A DNA stretch of 64,000 nucleotides, taken from Epiperipatus broadwayi. Taxonomy: Eukaryota > Onychophora > Udeonychophora > Euonychophora > Peripatidae. The stretch covers positions 806,001-870,000 of the forward strand of contig JAQFVV010000288.1 in assembly GCA_028023455.1 (NCBI GenBank). Direction: 5' to 3'. The notes under the pieces were generated by a model. It was not told the DNA's origin and did no database searches. It saw nothing but the letters and a program-made list of their open reading frames with translations. A program made the position numbers and the translations under genes. Every line of letters begins with the position of its first letter. Position 1 is the first letter of the stretch. Below are positions 25,561 through 47,245 of this stretch, piece after piece.

Positions 25561-26189
25561 ATTTATATTTTTACAATTGACATACTTGGGAATAAACCAT
25601 TGAAAATCTTAATTCTATTACTGTGGACCATTTTTGTAACAATAATGTGATTGTATTAAGACGTATTTTGTCATCAAATGAAAAACAAACTTTTTCTGAT
25701 TCAAAATTAGTAATAAAATTTGTTTTATCCTTGAATTTTTTTGAGGTTTTAAAAATAATGTAGCAAAATAAACTACTAATATCCATTGAGACATTCATTT
25801 GGTAAATGAAGATGTATGGGATGTAAATCAACATGCTGGCAGTCAGGATGGTGAGTTTATTGGCATTTTATTTCTGATTCTATCATCACTTCAATTTATT
25901 GATAATTCTTAGCTAAAACATCACTTGAGGGTTTTTTTAATCAGCATGTGTATGTGAATGACTTTTTTAGATATGTACAATCGTGATAGATAAAACTACA
26001 TTAAGACTTCTGGAGCCTGGAAAAGTGTCAGTTAAGACAGTGAATGATAATAGAAGAAAGCAGGAGAGTGCTAAAAAATTCACTGATTAAAGATATGAGC
26101 TGTCATTTAAAGATAATCATTTATTTACTTATTGAACACTGCAGATTATTTAATGAAACAAAACTATATGAAGTAGGAAAAGGATAGCC
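25561..26189. other. non-genic spacer
   Basis: The minus-strand open frame at 25834-25571 has no recognised domain and may be the upstream part of the preceding fragment. Confidence 0.35.
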
Positions 26190-28937
26190 TAATAATTTTC
26201 TGATTTCAGACCCAACCTCATTAAAAAAAATATTAATGAGTTGAAAGAAGAATTATCTATATATTTAAGTGACAGTACAGAACTTTGTGAAATTTAAAAA
26301 AAATTAAAAGGCAATTGATTTAAAAAGTGAATTTGGAAAAAGAATATTGTAGAGATTGATAATATATCCGATAAAATATTAAAAATAGAGATTAATTATT
26401 CAGCTTAATGAAAGTTACCAAATTAAAAATAATTTACGTGCACACCTCAATCAGTTTTAACAGTGAAGAAATAGAAGCTTTCGATGATGCCAAACAATAA
26501 CTTTAAAATTATCATAGGAAATTTAAATATTAGAATTGGAAAAAGATTAAAAAAATAAAAGTACTATGAACATTCCGATTGTGGGAATAAAAAGATGTCA
26601 CAGACTTGTAGAATTTGAAAATAAGAAAAATTATATATTCCTTTTTTTCTTTGCTAAAAATGCTGAACCGAAATGAAAATGAAAATATTTAAATGAAGAT
26701 ACTGCAAAAGTGGATTAAATTTTGATTCACAAAGAATATGTATTTCAAAAATGAATTTCTTAATATTGTTCAATACAGAAAATGATCATCGATTAATGAG
26801 ATGTAAAATACATGTTAATGCAAACTAGAGATATAAATCTATGAAATACAAGAGCATTAACAAATGATATTACCAGGTATTCCTCCACTTCAGAATTACC
26901 CTAATGAATTAAACTAATGCTTCAAAAAATGTTAAAATATTTTTAGTAGCAAAGCAGATTTGAATTTGTAATAAAGAAAATTTATTTAAAGCCGAGCGTT
27001 TTTAATACTGAGTAGTATCGTAATCATAGCATTATGAGAATAACGAAAGTTGAGATCTAGATTTAAAGTTACTTTTGAAAATTAAATAATAGATTATCAT
27101 AAAATTAAATATTTAGAAATAGATTTGCATATTAATGAGAAAAGCGAACTTGCTAACCAATTTAAAATATTGATAGAGTTTGAAGAGGTTTCTTATTTAA
27201 TTGAGATTAATAAAAATATAAGGTAGTGAAGAACTGCAGCAAAGATATTTGCTACAAAAAAGAACACACACACCCAAAAAAAACAATATATAATGGAATA
27301 AAGGAACATGAAAATATTTAAAATGATCCAATAATATAAATTGAAAGTCTGGAGTTTTGCCAAATGGTATAAATGACAAGTCAGTAACAATATCGCAAAA
27401 TATAAATCTGAATTGGCATTATAAATTATAGAAGAAATATAATATTTGTATTGGAAAAATGTTGTTTCTGCGATAAGAAAAAATCTATCATTAAAAAGAA
27501 AAATTGAATCATGAAATACGTGGAAGACGTACATAAAAAAAAATTGGGTAGGAATAATCAACAAGAAAATAAAACATTTATAATTTCAACATATTCTGAA
27601 TTGTTGAATATATTTAACTGAAAATAAGAGATATGCAATTAAATATAGTTAGACTAAAAGAAAAAACCAGGAAACGATGAAATTACTGCTGGTTTAAACT
27701 AAAGATTGAAATAGTAATATTGATATTTAAAAAAGATTATAAAGACCTTTATTAATTACATACAAACATTGTGCCATGGTAATTAATTACAACTAATCTA
27801 AAGCAAACGTTGTATTCTAATTAAACAACAAACAAGCTGAAATTAAAAATGAATTTAGCACAATGGATTGCACGCATATAATTAAGGAAGGTAAAACATG
27901 AGCTATGAATATGTAGTTACATTGTGTTTTGAACTTTTTAGATTATGTAAAGACATTTGAATCTATAAGTATTTCCACATTGATTAAAGGGTTAATCATC
28001 AGGTATAGAACCGAGATATTGCCATATTTTGAAAAATAATTATCAAAATACAACAGTAGTGACTGGATTGAATTCCATGACTATGACTAAGAATAGTAAG
28101 AATATAGAGAATTTAGATCAAACTGATTTCACAACTCCAAATTCTTTTTACTGGAAGTTTTGCAAAAATATTTTATGAACTAAAACGAAATCTAAATGAA
28201 CAATAATAAAGGAGATTATTTCTGTCATCTAAATTTTGCACATGATGTGATTGTTTTTAAAATGATGTTCTACTGTTTCAAGAAATATTGCAAGATTTAT
28301 CAGATAAAAAGATAAACATTAAAAAGATTAAAATAATTGTCAATGGGTTTTCATAGAAAAAAATAAATATCAATAAATAAAGATTGACAATCAGGGAATT
28401 ACAAAAAGATACCTACAAATATTTTGACCATGAAAACGTAATCACACAATTCAACTGAAATAGAAAGTGTACAAATAATAGAATTAAATTTGGATGCAGT
28501 GCGTTTACTATGAATTATATTAAAATGAAATATTCCTATGAATTTACAAAAATAATTTTGACGTCTTTTACCATTTCTTATTATTGGATCTGATACTTGG
28601 ACACTTAGCACAAGAGTAATACAGAGACTTCAAATTCAATGAAGTATATAAAATGAGGTATGTTGGTTATAACAATAAGATACACTACTTGCATCGTTGA
28701 AAAAATTAAGTGACTATAATGGAACTGCTTTGAATATAGTGCTACAAAAGATGGATAGTAGCTATCTTAAATTATATTCCAAGAAATTATAAAAAATGAA
28801 GGAAAAAACATGTGGAATAGATGGGTAAAATGAGATAATTTGTTGGTGAGCTATGGATAAGAGAGACTATGGATAAAATTAACTGGATTAATCTTAGAGA
28901 AACAATGATTCTGTAGCGGTAGATAATAAATGAAAAT
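26190..28937 (+). mobile_element. old, nearly complete RTE-like LINE copy
   Basis: Although no long frame survives, this stretch follows the full-length LINE (55642-58890, read in reverse complement) step by step. Matches run from the endonuclease start (actttgtgaa near 26281, the counterpart of the LCEVRRK segment) through the Y-A-P region near 26450, the MGDFNARIG region near 26520, the SDH region near 26790, the DYEKAFDSI region near 27940 and the YGSETWTLN region near 28590. It ends at the final catcctgcaat-like block near 28910. Short deletions and many stops show it is ancient. Its 3' tail merges directly into the (GATA)n repeat at 28938. Confidence 0.8.
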
Positions 28938-30429
<1,492 letters not shown>

Positions 30430-31470
30430 GATATTTTATTAATTGATAATTTTCTAAAGATATGTTTTATTAAAAAAGCTAATGTTAAACAAACATATTT
30501 AAAAGATGATTATTTCGAATTTTGTAAGGAGACACATTTGTTCTTTAAACGATACTGATAAAGCAGTAATAACTATTAATGATATATTATGATAACTATA
30601 ATAGATCAATGAATAATTCCGCCTCAAACTAAAAGTAGTAAGAATAAATACGTTTGAATTTCTAGTAAACGTATTAATTGTAATAAGAAAAAGTAGGTAT
30701 CATAAATTATATTAAAAAAAACAAAATCAGTATTTTATTGGAACAATTTCAGCTAATTTTTCGGAAATTGTTTTGATATGAAGAAACAAATCTAATTATA
30801 TTTAAAAACATGAAGAAACAAATCTGTCATCATTTGAATATTAATAATATGCAGAACAATATTAAATGTGATCCAAAGCGTTTTTAGTCATATATTAAAG
30901 ATTTTACTGGCATTAAATTTAAATCAGTGAATGTTTCAAGTAACTCCTTAAATGCAGAAGACTTTAAAGAACAATTTTCTTGTAATCAATGTAATAACTT
31001 TGTAGTTGTATATGATAAAACTATAACTTCTGTTTCCAGTCATATTAGGTTTACAGGTAATATTCAGATGACTAAGATATCAAGTGAATCTGTTTCTATT
31101 GATAATTTTCCTATGTTCATTATTAAGGTTTGTGCAGGGTCTGTTGCTCCTGATTTAAGCCATATTTTTAATTACTTTTAGAAAAATCTCTATATCTTAA
31201 TATGTATAAGTTATCTAGTATTGTTCCACATTGAAATGAGGGGTATAAAAATGATTCAAAAATACTATAAGTCAATATCATTGTTATGCAGTATTTCAAA
31301 AATTTTCAAACAATGAGGATATAATTCTCTAATTATTTCAAGTTAAGAGATGTATATCCAATTTTCAGTATGGATTTATTCCAAATAGATCATTATAGAC
31401 AAATCTGATAATAATGTATAATCATATAACTAATACTATAAATTAACATGGTTGTTTCTATGTTTTTTTA
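30430..31470 (+). mobile_element. decayed CR1/Jockey-like LINE relic
   Basis: An 84-codon frame at 30927-31181 reads AEDFKEQF and then PMFIIKVCAGSVAPDLSHIF. The latter resembles the K.CA..LAP.L..IFN block found just before RT motif 1 in many non-LTR retrotransposons. Immediately before it, DPKRF-SYIK resembles the NPKKFWSYIK segment. After it, YYKSISLLCSISKIF resembles the YRPISLL.IISKIFE block (near 31270) and YGFIPNRS (near 31375) resembles the QFGFR..RS block. The catalytic palm is missing. Stops are frequent and both ends are uncertain. Confidence 0.65.
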
Positions 31471-31477
31471 TCTTAAT

Positions 31478-32215
31478 AAGGTTATGCTGAGTGCTCCCCC
31501 TCTCTCTTTTATTATGCCATTTTACTAGCCCCCAAACTCTAAATACGTTTTGCATATGTGCTCCAGTAGAAAGATTGACAAAATTATAAGTGTGATTTAC
31601 TTTGAAATGTTGCTAACCTGCAGCATTCAATTCGTCAGTTTCGTAGGCCTTCCAACAATCATAATATGTAGAGCATCTTGGTACTATATGTTGTTTAATG
31701 GCATATAGAAAAAGGAAGTACTCTTTCGTTTCTCTACATAAACCACCAAATAACTACTGTTGCAAAAAAATTATTTCCTGTTGGTTTTTACATTTAGTAA
31801 ATAGAGTTTCATCAACCTCTACAATTTTTCCTGGTCTTCCAATTTTTCAGGATGGATGAGATAGCAGACTTTCTTTACAGTCTTCTCTCAAATAAGACTT
31901 TCATGCAATGACAGTGCTCCTGTTCAAATCCAAATCATTTATTCCCGATTATATGTTCAATTGGTTTTTACTCCAATAATAAATGATTTGGATGGCTGTT
32001 ACAAATGATAATCTATCGCCCTCAAACCAAATTCCTTTCCAAGGTGTCATGCAACTTTGACATGCACCAATGTTGCATTTCCATCGTGTCCTTGGGCTCA
32101 TATAAAGTATCATTTATTGGCTATTGCCACACATTTTTTGAGAGGGCAGAACACTTACTATGAAAGAACTCCACTGCCTCATGTTTGTCTTTGGGGGATC
32201 CCCAGTTTTGATCAT
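31478..32215 (-). pseudogene. Merlin-like (IS1016/ISXO2-type) DNA transposon transposase relic
   Basis: Minus-strand translation shows, in order: WKCNIGACQSCM, a zinc-ribbon-like remnant; WFEGDRLSF, with IYYWSKNQ after it; GGPGKIVEVDE, with the first catalytic Asp at 31811-31813; YYDCWKAYETDEL, with the second Asp at 31658-31660; and HFKVNHTYNFVNLSTGAHMQN, leading to a VWGLVK segment where the family has a W.-.K block with the third acidic residue, not preserved here. This arrangement is characteristic of Merlin transposases, relatives of bacterial IS1016/ISXO2. Several stops and frameshifts break the frame, so it is dead. Terminal inverted repeats were not found by eye. Confidence 0.8.
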
Positions 32216-33115
32216 TTTGAATAAGAAAAGATGCTACTTAAATTTAAGTGTAGTTTTTGAAATGTTGCCTGAAAGTTAGTGCATGTTTAATATTGTATTC
32301 ATCTGCATAAAAACAAATCCATATTAACACTGTCAACAAATATAAATAATTCCAACAAACTGTATTTCTAGCACTCCAAAATAATTAATAAGTTTATAAT
32401 AAAACTAAGCTATTATTTCAAAAAACTGGTTCATTTACATCTTTCATGTAATAACTGAAACACACAGGCTTATTATATACCTGTGTCTATATATGTAATA
32501 TATAGGGTATATGAGCACAGACTTTCACACGACCCACCACTCTCCACACTATCTCATGACACTGATACACTTGAACACGTATATGTTGAAAAGATAAATA
32601 ATCACCAATATGCGTATTTCATGCTAAACCAGCAATCATCAGTTGGTCCAGATTACCATCTCTACACATATATGCTAGAAGTGCTCAGATATATATTAAG
32701 ATAGCCAATCCTCCTACTTTAATGAACAGGCTTCAATATAATCCACACTCCAACTCTTCAACCGTCCATCCAATTGAAAATCTGATGATGAAATGCTCAA
32801 AGGCCACCCTGAGGGTGAGATTCTTTCATGTGAAAGGCATATTACGTCACATTTCATTTTGCGACTTTCTTTAAATAATTGTTTGCTAAAGCCTGCTATT
32901 AAATTATGCCATTGTTGTTATATTTTTTAATCTGCTGTTATTAGTTAACTGTGCCGTAATCTGTTGGGTTAACTATGCTGCAATATGTTTGAACAAGCTT
33001 CTCTAAATAATTTTGCTCCAACAAATTGGTCACGTTGTCTATCTTTTGTAAGTAATTTTTTTGTAAGTCACATTTCATTTTGCAACTTTTAATATGATGC
33101 AATCATATTAAAAGT
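32216..33115. other. AT-rich gene-less stretch
   Basis: No gene recognised. A 73-codon plus-strand frame at 32483-32704 has no recognisable domain. Confidence 0.4.
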
Positions 33116-33411
33116 TCTATTTTATGTATTTCACCGATTACTGTCTTTGTAATTTGTACTTTATTTATTTTTGATCGATTTATTTTTATTAAAGGTTGTT
33201 CTTTATGTATTTCACGAATTTTTTTGTAATTTGTATTTTACGTATTTTTGATCGATTTCTTCACGCAGGGGAGGGGTGTGTTTTATGTATTTCATCGATT
33301 TCTGTTTTTGTAATTTGTATTTTACTTATTTTTGATCGATTTTTTCATGCTGGAGGGGTTGTGTTTTATGTATGTCACTGCTTTCTGTTTGTGGCATTTG
33401 TATTTTACAGC
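33116..33411. repeat. tandem repeat of about 82-85 bp, four units
   Basis: Units beginning ttttatgtatttcac.gatt and containing tttttgatcgattt start near 33118, 33204, 33281 and 33363. The second and third also share a gaggggt[t/g]gtg segment. A 100-codon frame across it is produced by the repetition. Confidence 0.85.
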
Positions 33412-33499
33412 GATTTTCTCGATAGAAATGTATCGCGTGTATGGTTCTTGATGGGTACTGCAGCATTGCATAGCAGCACAGTACAGTGCACTAAATAGT

Positions 33500-33675
33500 A
33501 CCTAAATAAAACATAAATATAACAATGTTTAAATAGAAATGTATTTTTAAATTTAAAAAACATTTGCAAATGATGAAAGTCACTGTGATGGACTAACTAT
33601 GTAGTGTGTACTACAATGGAAAGGACAATGTGATAGCACAAAATCTCAAGTAATCATTGACATACATTAGTTATG
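33500..33675 (+). repeat. dispersed repeat, copy A (partner at 47075-47245)
   Basis: About 175 bases share strong similarity with 47075-47245, including gtgtactacaatggaaag and the following gatagcacaaaatctca. The family is not identified. Confidence 0.8.
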
Positions 33676-35986
33676 ACCATACTTTGTAAAAACATTTACA
33701 TTAACATCCAGGTATACGTTTTGTCTTTCAGAAAAAGTAAAAAAATATATTAGGGACATATATTTATTCTTCGTTAGATCTCTAACTGATAATTGATAAA
33801 TTTAATTAATGATTAAATCATGTATTTGCGAACATTGCATTTGATAAATGCCGAGATATATTTGTTAATCATAAATATTTGTTGATGCAATACTAATTTA
33901 AAACACTAATAGAAAATACTGGACTGATGACATCAAGAATGAATCTTGGATTTCCGAAACAAACCTACATGTATAAATAGTTTGAGCAAGCTGCAGAGAG
34001 ATTTAAGTGAAGATAGCTTAAGTGAGTGTGCAGCACTGCAACAGTCAATCTTAGTTTAAGATTGTGTTTCACGTTTCCACCTACTAACCTATGTTTAAAC
34101 CCTATCTCTTATCCCGCTCCTTTTGTTAAGTATATATAATGTTATGTATATATTTGAAATGCGCGCCTAAATTTATCAATTTTAATTTTCAATAACATTT
34201 TATTATTAATTTTATGATTATTAATTCTATTATTAATTATTAGTTCTTTTTTATTAAAGTATTATAGGTGCGATTCAAATATATATATAGGAGCAAAAAC
34301 TCACTAACAATATTGATTGTAAATATTTTATTATACGTCATTTTTAAACTTTTTTTTTTTAAAGTACTTTTTCTATTAAACTGTATATTTTAATGGAATC
34401 CAATATGGAAGATGCAAGTGTTGTTAATTGTCCAAAAATAATTAAAGGGCTGGTAATGCTATTGTTTTAATATGGGGAAGGTAGTTTTCATTAAAGTTTT
34501 TACTTAAAATGGGATTAAGATTAGAGATGTTTTGTTAAAAACATTTTTATCAAATCTATTTCTAATCTGGAAATAGATTTGAATTTATTTTGGACGTTAT
34601 CTAACAATTGCATCTTTCAATAACAACCATCTAATTAATTAAAGGCATTCCAAAAACACCTGGGAGGGTATAAAATGGCTGAATTTTGAGGACAGAATAG
34701 ATTAGCTACTATGAAGAGAACTGATTATAAACGTATGACACATGACACTTCCGCTTGAAACTTAAATAATGTAGCCATAAATCCATCACTTCTCCGCCCG
34801 GTTGGGTCATCATCTTCCACAGCCGTACCATTCTGCTGCCCCAGAGTGAAGTAAAAGCCCAACCTAAGAACTTTAATGCTAATGGAAGCTTACAGTTATT
34901 TAAGAACTTGCATTTCAATCGCCGTGCATGTGCCATACTTTAAAATGGACTCTTAAAATTGAAAGGTACATTTCCAAGCCGCCGCCTAATAGTCAATCTA
35001 GCCTAACTAATCTCATCAAGGTTTCTTTCATAACTGATTTAACTTTATGTAAAATGTAATTTGCTTTTAAATGATTTTATATCTAATCCTATCTCATATG
35101 CTTTTAACTTTCCTTAACTTTGGTGCAGTCATTTATTTATAGTTATTTATTACTAAATTTTATATGTGTTTTTATTATTGATATGCCAATCTAAAACAAT
35201 CTGATGACTTGAATTTCTAAAATCTGTTCTTTATTTTAAGTAAACTTTCATGAATCAAGTTTATTAACATTCCCTTAAAATATAACGTATTGTTAATTAA
35301 TACACTCGCCACGTCAAGATTTTGTTTATGCTTTAATGTCAAAAATATATATATATTTGTTTAACTCTGAATTTTCTACCTGGGGTGAATCCAGAACTCA
35401 AGAATTAATGCTTTAAAACCTTATTTATTTTATAAAAGTTATTCAATTCTGAAAAGGTGCCTGATAATTTGTTTTCTATATAAAACTGCTAGTTATTTTC
35501 CTTTTACATACTCTTAAAATATATGCTTAAATATTCTCAGTTATAAAATCCGCGAAGGTGGGATTGAATTATTTTAAATAGTAGGAAAGTGAAGGGATTG
35601 AATCTTAATGTTTCTTTTATTAAATCAAATCTTAACGTATATTTTATTAATTTGAAATCTAAATCTTAATGTTTCTTTTGCTAAATAAATTCTTCAAGTA
35701 TATTTTAGTAAGTGAAATCTAAATTTCACTCTATATATTATAACTGCATAGTGTATTATTTGTCTGAATTATAGTATTCAAATAACGGTCATTTATTTTA
35801 AAGCAGTAAAATTTATTCAATGTCATTACGGACATTTCTCATTACTGTGTTACTGATATTTAACCTATTTTCGTATATATACATTATGTGCTTCTCGTCT
35901 TTTAATCTGGGGGTTGCAACAAGTTTGAACCCATAGATTTATTTGTCAAGACTTGTTCTGAGGATAGCTTGACTTCCCAGAACCAT
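33676..35986. other. mostly AT-rich gene-less stretch
   Basis: A GC-richer patch at 34700-34940 carries a 75-codon minus-strand frame without recognised domain. Otherwise nothing is supported. Confidence 0.4.
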
Positions 35987-36110
35987 TCTTTGTATAAAAT
36001 TGCCTCTGGTGGTGATCCCGTAAGTTTGGCACACGCCATGCATCCATTTCTTCGTATAAAAAGGCCTCTGGCAGTGATCCCTAAGTATGGCACCTGCTAT
36101 GCCCATCCAC
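35987..36110. repeat. tandem duplication of about 61 bp
   Basis: Two units share c.tcgtataaaa..gcctctgg and then gtgatccc.taag...ggcac. They diverge by about a fifth of positions. Open frames on both strands across the pair are not recognised proteins. Confidence 0.7.
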
Positions 36111-36243
36111 TTTGTCTTTCATCCAGAAGCATGACTTTTCCTGTTATTTCTTGGTTATAATGTCAGCACCGCAAACTTCATATATTTATTTCTTTTGCTT
36201 CATGACCCAGATTTAATGCTCTAATATTAAAATTGCACTCTGC

Positions 36244-36245
<2 letters not shown>

Positions 36246-36305
<60 letters not shown>
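36246..36305. repeat. (TA)n microsatellite
   Basis: About 29 TA units. Confidence 0.95.
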
Positions 36306-36308
<3 letters not shown>

Positions 36309-36442
36309 GCCAATTACTTCTATTTTATTAATTAAGTTTATTTCAATCATATACACTCCCACTGCCATAATTTATATATTTATCTAAGAGTATATGCCTT
36401 GGGAAAAATAAAGCGTTCGTCTTACTATTGTTAAAATAATTT

Positions 36443-36558
36443 TTCATTAAATATTTTGTCATAGATTAAAATATAATCTTTCAAATGTATTTTGTTTATT
36501 TTCATTAAATATTTTGTCATAGATTAAAATATAATCTTTCAAATGTATTTTGTTTATT
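36443..36558. repeat. perfect 58-bp tandem duplication
   Basis: The 58-base unit starting ttcattaaatattttgtcat is repeated with no visible difference, so the duplication is recent. Confidence 0.95.
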
Positions 36559-36901
36559 TTCATGACCTCAATGGCGTGAAAATAGTTTATATCATATGTA
36601 TAATGAATTTCGGAATGCTTTTAGAAAAATATATGTCAGTCACCATGTTTCTAAACAGTAAATCAAAGCGTTAATAGCAATTTGATGTAACTTCTTTCTA
36701 ATAACTGATTGGCGTTTTAATATTAGACCCACCAAAGATGTGTGTTTATTTGTAATATATTATTTAGCTAATAAAGAGCATATGAGAAATAATAGCGTGA
36801 ATGACACTTTGTAATCCTCTATCTCTTGGTAGACCGCTTGCTCATTCACGCACACACTAAAGTATATAATTAATTTATAAATGTATAATAATTTGTCAGT
36901 A

Positions 36902-37185
36902 TATTAAACTATATTTTATTGTCTAACTTATTTGAGTAGTTCGAATTTCTTTTCTCCACTTCCACATATTACAGCCATGCTTGTGTATATTTTAATATAG
37001 TAATAGTTAAGAGATGTCTCATTGTCTTCTCCGCTCTCCTAGTCGGCCGGATCTGGGGTTTAGAGAGTGGGTTCGAATCCAGGCTGGTCCCTGATCTAAA
37101 TCACGGGCTTGACTGGGTTTAAAGTACATTTTGTGAATTCCAGCTCATGTTAGATGGATAAACATGTTTTGACCGGCACAGCACA
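36902..37185 (+). mobile_element. SINE-like repeat, copy 2, with tRNA-like promoter boxes
   Basis: This is the better-preserved member of the family at 11025-11335 and 9754-9830. It shows an A-box-like tagtcggccgg at 37040-37050 and a B-box-like ggttcgaatcc at 37070-37080, spaced as in a tRNA. The family tail ends in agatggataaacatgttttg. About 115 bases upstream of the tRNA-like head are also shared between copies, so the unit is composite. No A tail or target-site duplication was identified. Confidence 0.75.
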
Positions 37186-37500
37186 CTACAGTGAAAATGT
37201 GTTTGCAAGCAACAGCTGAACAGGCCTAAGAAGTTTGAGAAACTAAGACAAGAAAAAACCATCTGGAAAGCAGCCAGTTGTGAAGAGGTCTACTTCCAGT
37301 GAGTTACCAAGTGTATGGCAGCAGAGAGATGGTAGTGTGTATTGCTGAAAGAAGTTTAAAGTGAATGTGCAGTGCTTGCTCTACAGTGAAAATGTGTTCG
37401 TGCACAGTAGCTAAACTGGGCCCAAGAATTTTGGGAAAACTGAGACCAGAGGAAACTGTCTAGTAAACAGCCAGTCATGAAGTTTATTTGGGGAAATGAA
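37186..37500. repeat. 195-bp tandem duplication, second unit partial
   Basis: The block starting ctacagtgaaaatgtgtt occurs at 37186 and 37381. About 100 bases after each start align, including gaaact..gac.aga..aaac. The DNA is GC-richer than the surroundings and directly follows the SINE. It may be the 3' body of a larger repeat family. Confidence 0.75.
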
Positions 37501-44490
<6,990 letters not shown>

Positions 44491-44648
44491 ATATATAAAA
44501 TACATATTTTGCGGGTTCATCCGTGTTAAAAAATTTTAATATTAATTTACTGACGTTTCGACTTGGTCACACAAGTCATCCACAGTAAATTAATATTGAA
44601 AGTTTTTAACACGGATGAACCTGCAAAATATGTATTTTATATATATAT
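44491..44648. mobile_element. inverted Penelope-like terminal sequence (hairpin)
   Basis: The left arm (44491-44551) and right arm (44584-44648) are near-complementary over about 60 bases. They are separated by a 32-base spacer containing acgtttcgacttggtcacac. The left arm plus spacer match 10670-10796, the non-coding tail of the Penelope-like element. This is therefore that tail joined to an inverted copy of itself, an arrangement known for the pseudo-LTRs of Penelope-like elements. No coding sequence accompanies it. Confidence 0.75.
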
Positions 44649-47074
44649 CTCTTTAATAAAATACACATAAGAAATTCTATTTAAATAATAATAATCATGT
44701 ACCGAGTGTATTGAAACTTGCAACACACTATCCGAGATGTTCTTGAAGTCAAGGAAACAACATAAATTAAATAAGCAAATGCATAAATAATAAATCCGTC
44801 TATCTATCTATGGTATATCAATAGCAACAAACAAAAAAAAGTCACTCTTCTTTTAACTTAAAAAAATTCACTTGTAAAGTTTTAAACATAAAGTTTCCTG
44901 AATGACACGAAGCCAGAGATGACATTCCAAATGAGTAGGGTTACTAAACATAAAGACAAATTTCTATAGGATAAATATTCGCAACTTAGATTTAATTTAG
45001 CAATCTCAAATGTTCTTAGTAATAGCTAATTGAGCTCACTAATATGACATGCAAGTAATAAATTTTTATAATAATGTCGGAGATATGGATAGATAGTTTC
45101 AACTATGTATTTCTTTTATATTTATCTTTTAATTAATTCTGGAAATATTTTAATTTAACAGTAACTTTAGCAGGTTTCCAACAAGAAAATATCAGCTTGC
45201 CATAAACTTTATAAATTATGACAAATATAATTATTTTGGTCCTGTTGCTAACTAATTAATTATTCATGTAAATCTACAATTCCTTAAGCAATAATATTTT
45301 TCTTTTATAATAAGTCCACATACCAAGAAAAACAAGAAATATGTAATATTAATGTCCTTCTACTTGACTTAAATATGCACATATTAAATAAATACTAGTA
45401 TTTAGTTATTTATTTGAAAGCCACACATCCACTTATTTAATAAATTAATTTATAAGCATGAATAATAAGCATAATTATTATCATGAAGTAGTTCAAATAT
45501 ATAGCACAATAAATTACATTCACATCCTTCCATTTTAACTTAACTTTTACATAATTAAAAGAGAATTAAAACTTAGAGTCTCTGGTAGATTTTGTTAGAT
45601 AGTACTGCTTAAATTTTCTTAAAAAATTACAAAGTTCACACAATTTCCTTAAAAGATTATAAAGTTCATGCAATTTCATTGTTTCCTTAATAATAATAGA
45701 AGATATAAGCAAACAAAGTAGATTAAAGTTATCAGCATATAAATACATTTAAAAATGATAGGGTTAATTTAATATTTAACTGAGTAGAAAAATGAAAAAA
45801 ATATACCTTTTGTATCAATTAGCCTGACATTCTTCCTTAAAGCTGTCTGGTAGCTAGAATTCTCACACTGAATTTTATAAAGAAAATAATGTTTAAAAAT
45901 TTACACTTTGGAGTTTAACTGACTTGACTTCTGGAAGAGATTTAAAAAATGCACAAAGAAGATGTCACAGAAGAGGAATGAATAATATAATGGATGATAT
46001 TGAATGAATGACTGGATGGATAATAATTTATTACTAACTATCACTTAAATACATTTCCTTTCCATCAGTCAAGAAGTCATCTTATCTTCCAAAGGTTATC
46101 TCCACCCTTTGCACTCAGTTAATTAAAGAACAAATATTCAAAAAATCTTTTCTTTAAAAAAAATCATTTTGATTTTCTAAATTAAATCAAACCAAATAAA
46201 ACAGAAAAAAAAACTTTTTACACTTTTGAAATAAATAAATATTAATTAGCTAGTAAAATAAAGTAGTTGATAACAAAATTTAGATTGTCAAATAATTCAC
46301 TAACCCAGATATCTATTCATCACCCAAAATATATTTACATTTGCTATTAGAGATATTCGCTGTAATTTCAAATGTTTTATTGTAAAATATAAAATCTTAT
46401 ATTGTAATTAAATATGAAAAATGAAATTGGAAGATGATACAGACATACATGCATACACATATGCTGCTATATGAATACTAAATTATTCTTACTAAAATAA
46501 ACTGATATGGCTATGAGTTAAACATATTTCACTGATTATATTACCTATACATGGATGAGTCTGTCAAAGAGTAAACAGATCAGAAAACCATCTAAACAAA
46601 TACCAACCACTATTCTATAAATAAATAAAACAAATTTACATCAACTTAACTTGCATATCATCAATTCCTGTAATAATCCACCCCACCCCCCTTTCTTGCA
46701 TGAAATACTTCATCAAATATAATAATAATACTAAATGCTTATAAAACTCCCAACTAACATTCATAAACAACTTTCACATAAGGTTTTAGACCATTAACAA
46801 AAAAATTTAAAATTTTAACACTATTTCACTTTTTTTAGTTAAATGCAGTTATTCACCACTGACACAGTATGCTTTAATTTATGGAAAGTTAACCAAAGGA
46901 AACTATATATGTATATTATGTTGTCTGTGTAGCAATAACTTTTCACTACTATTATTGTTTATTGTATATTTGTTTACTGGTGATCCAGTCATAGTTGGGG
47001 ACACAGCAAAAAGAAAAATAAATATTTCTGTTTAAAAAAAAACAAATATTTAAGATTTTAAAATGTTTAGCAAA
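44649..47074. other. AT-rich gene-less stretch
   Basis: No gene recognised. A short duplication of about 30 bp (taaaa.attacaaagttca type) lies at about 45617-45678. Confidence 0.4.
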
Positions 47075-47245
47075 AATAAATAAAACATGAATATAACAAC
47101 ATTTAACTAGAAATATATTTTTTAATTTAAAAAAATACAAATGACAAGTCACTGTGGTGGACTATGTAATGTGTACTACAATGGAAAGAACAACATGATA
47201 GCACAAAATCTCACAAATAATCATTGGCATAGATTAGTTATGTCA
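47075..47245 (+). repeat. dispersed repeat, copy B (partner at 33500-33675)
   Basis: Same orientation and order of blocks as 33500-33675. Confidence 0.8.

Noticed and set aside
27193-27564. 123-codon hydrophobic minus-strand frame
   Set aside because: It is antisense to the old LINE copy at 26190-28937 and reflects AT-rich composition.
34709-34936. 75-codon minus-strand frame in a slightly GC-richer patch
   Set aside because: No recognised domain, no splice-site support and no second copy, so it was left as part of the spacer.
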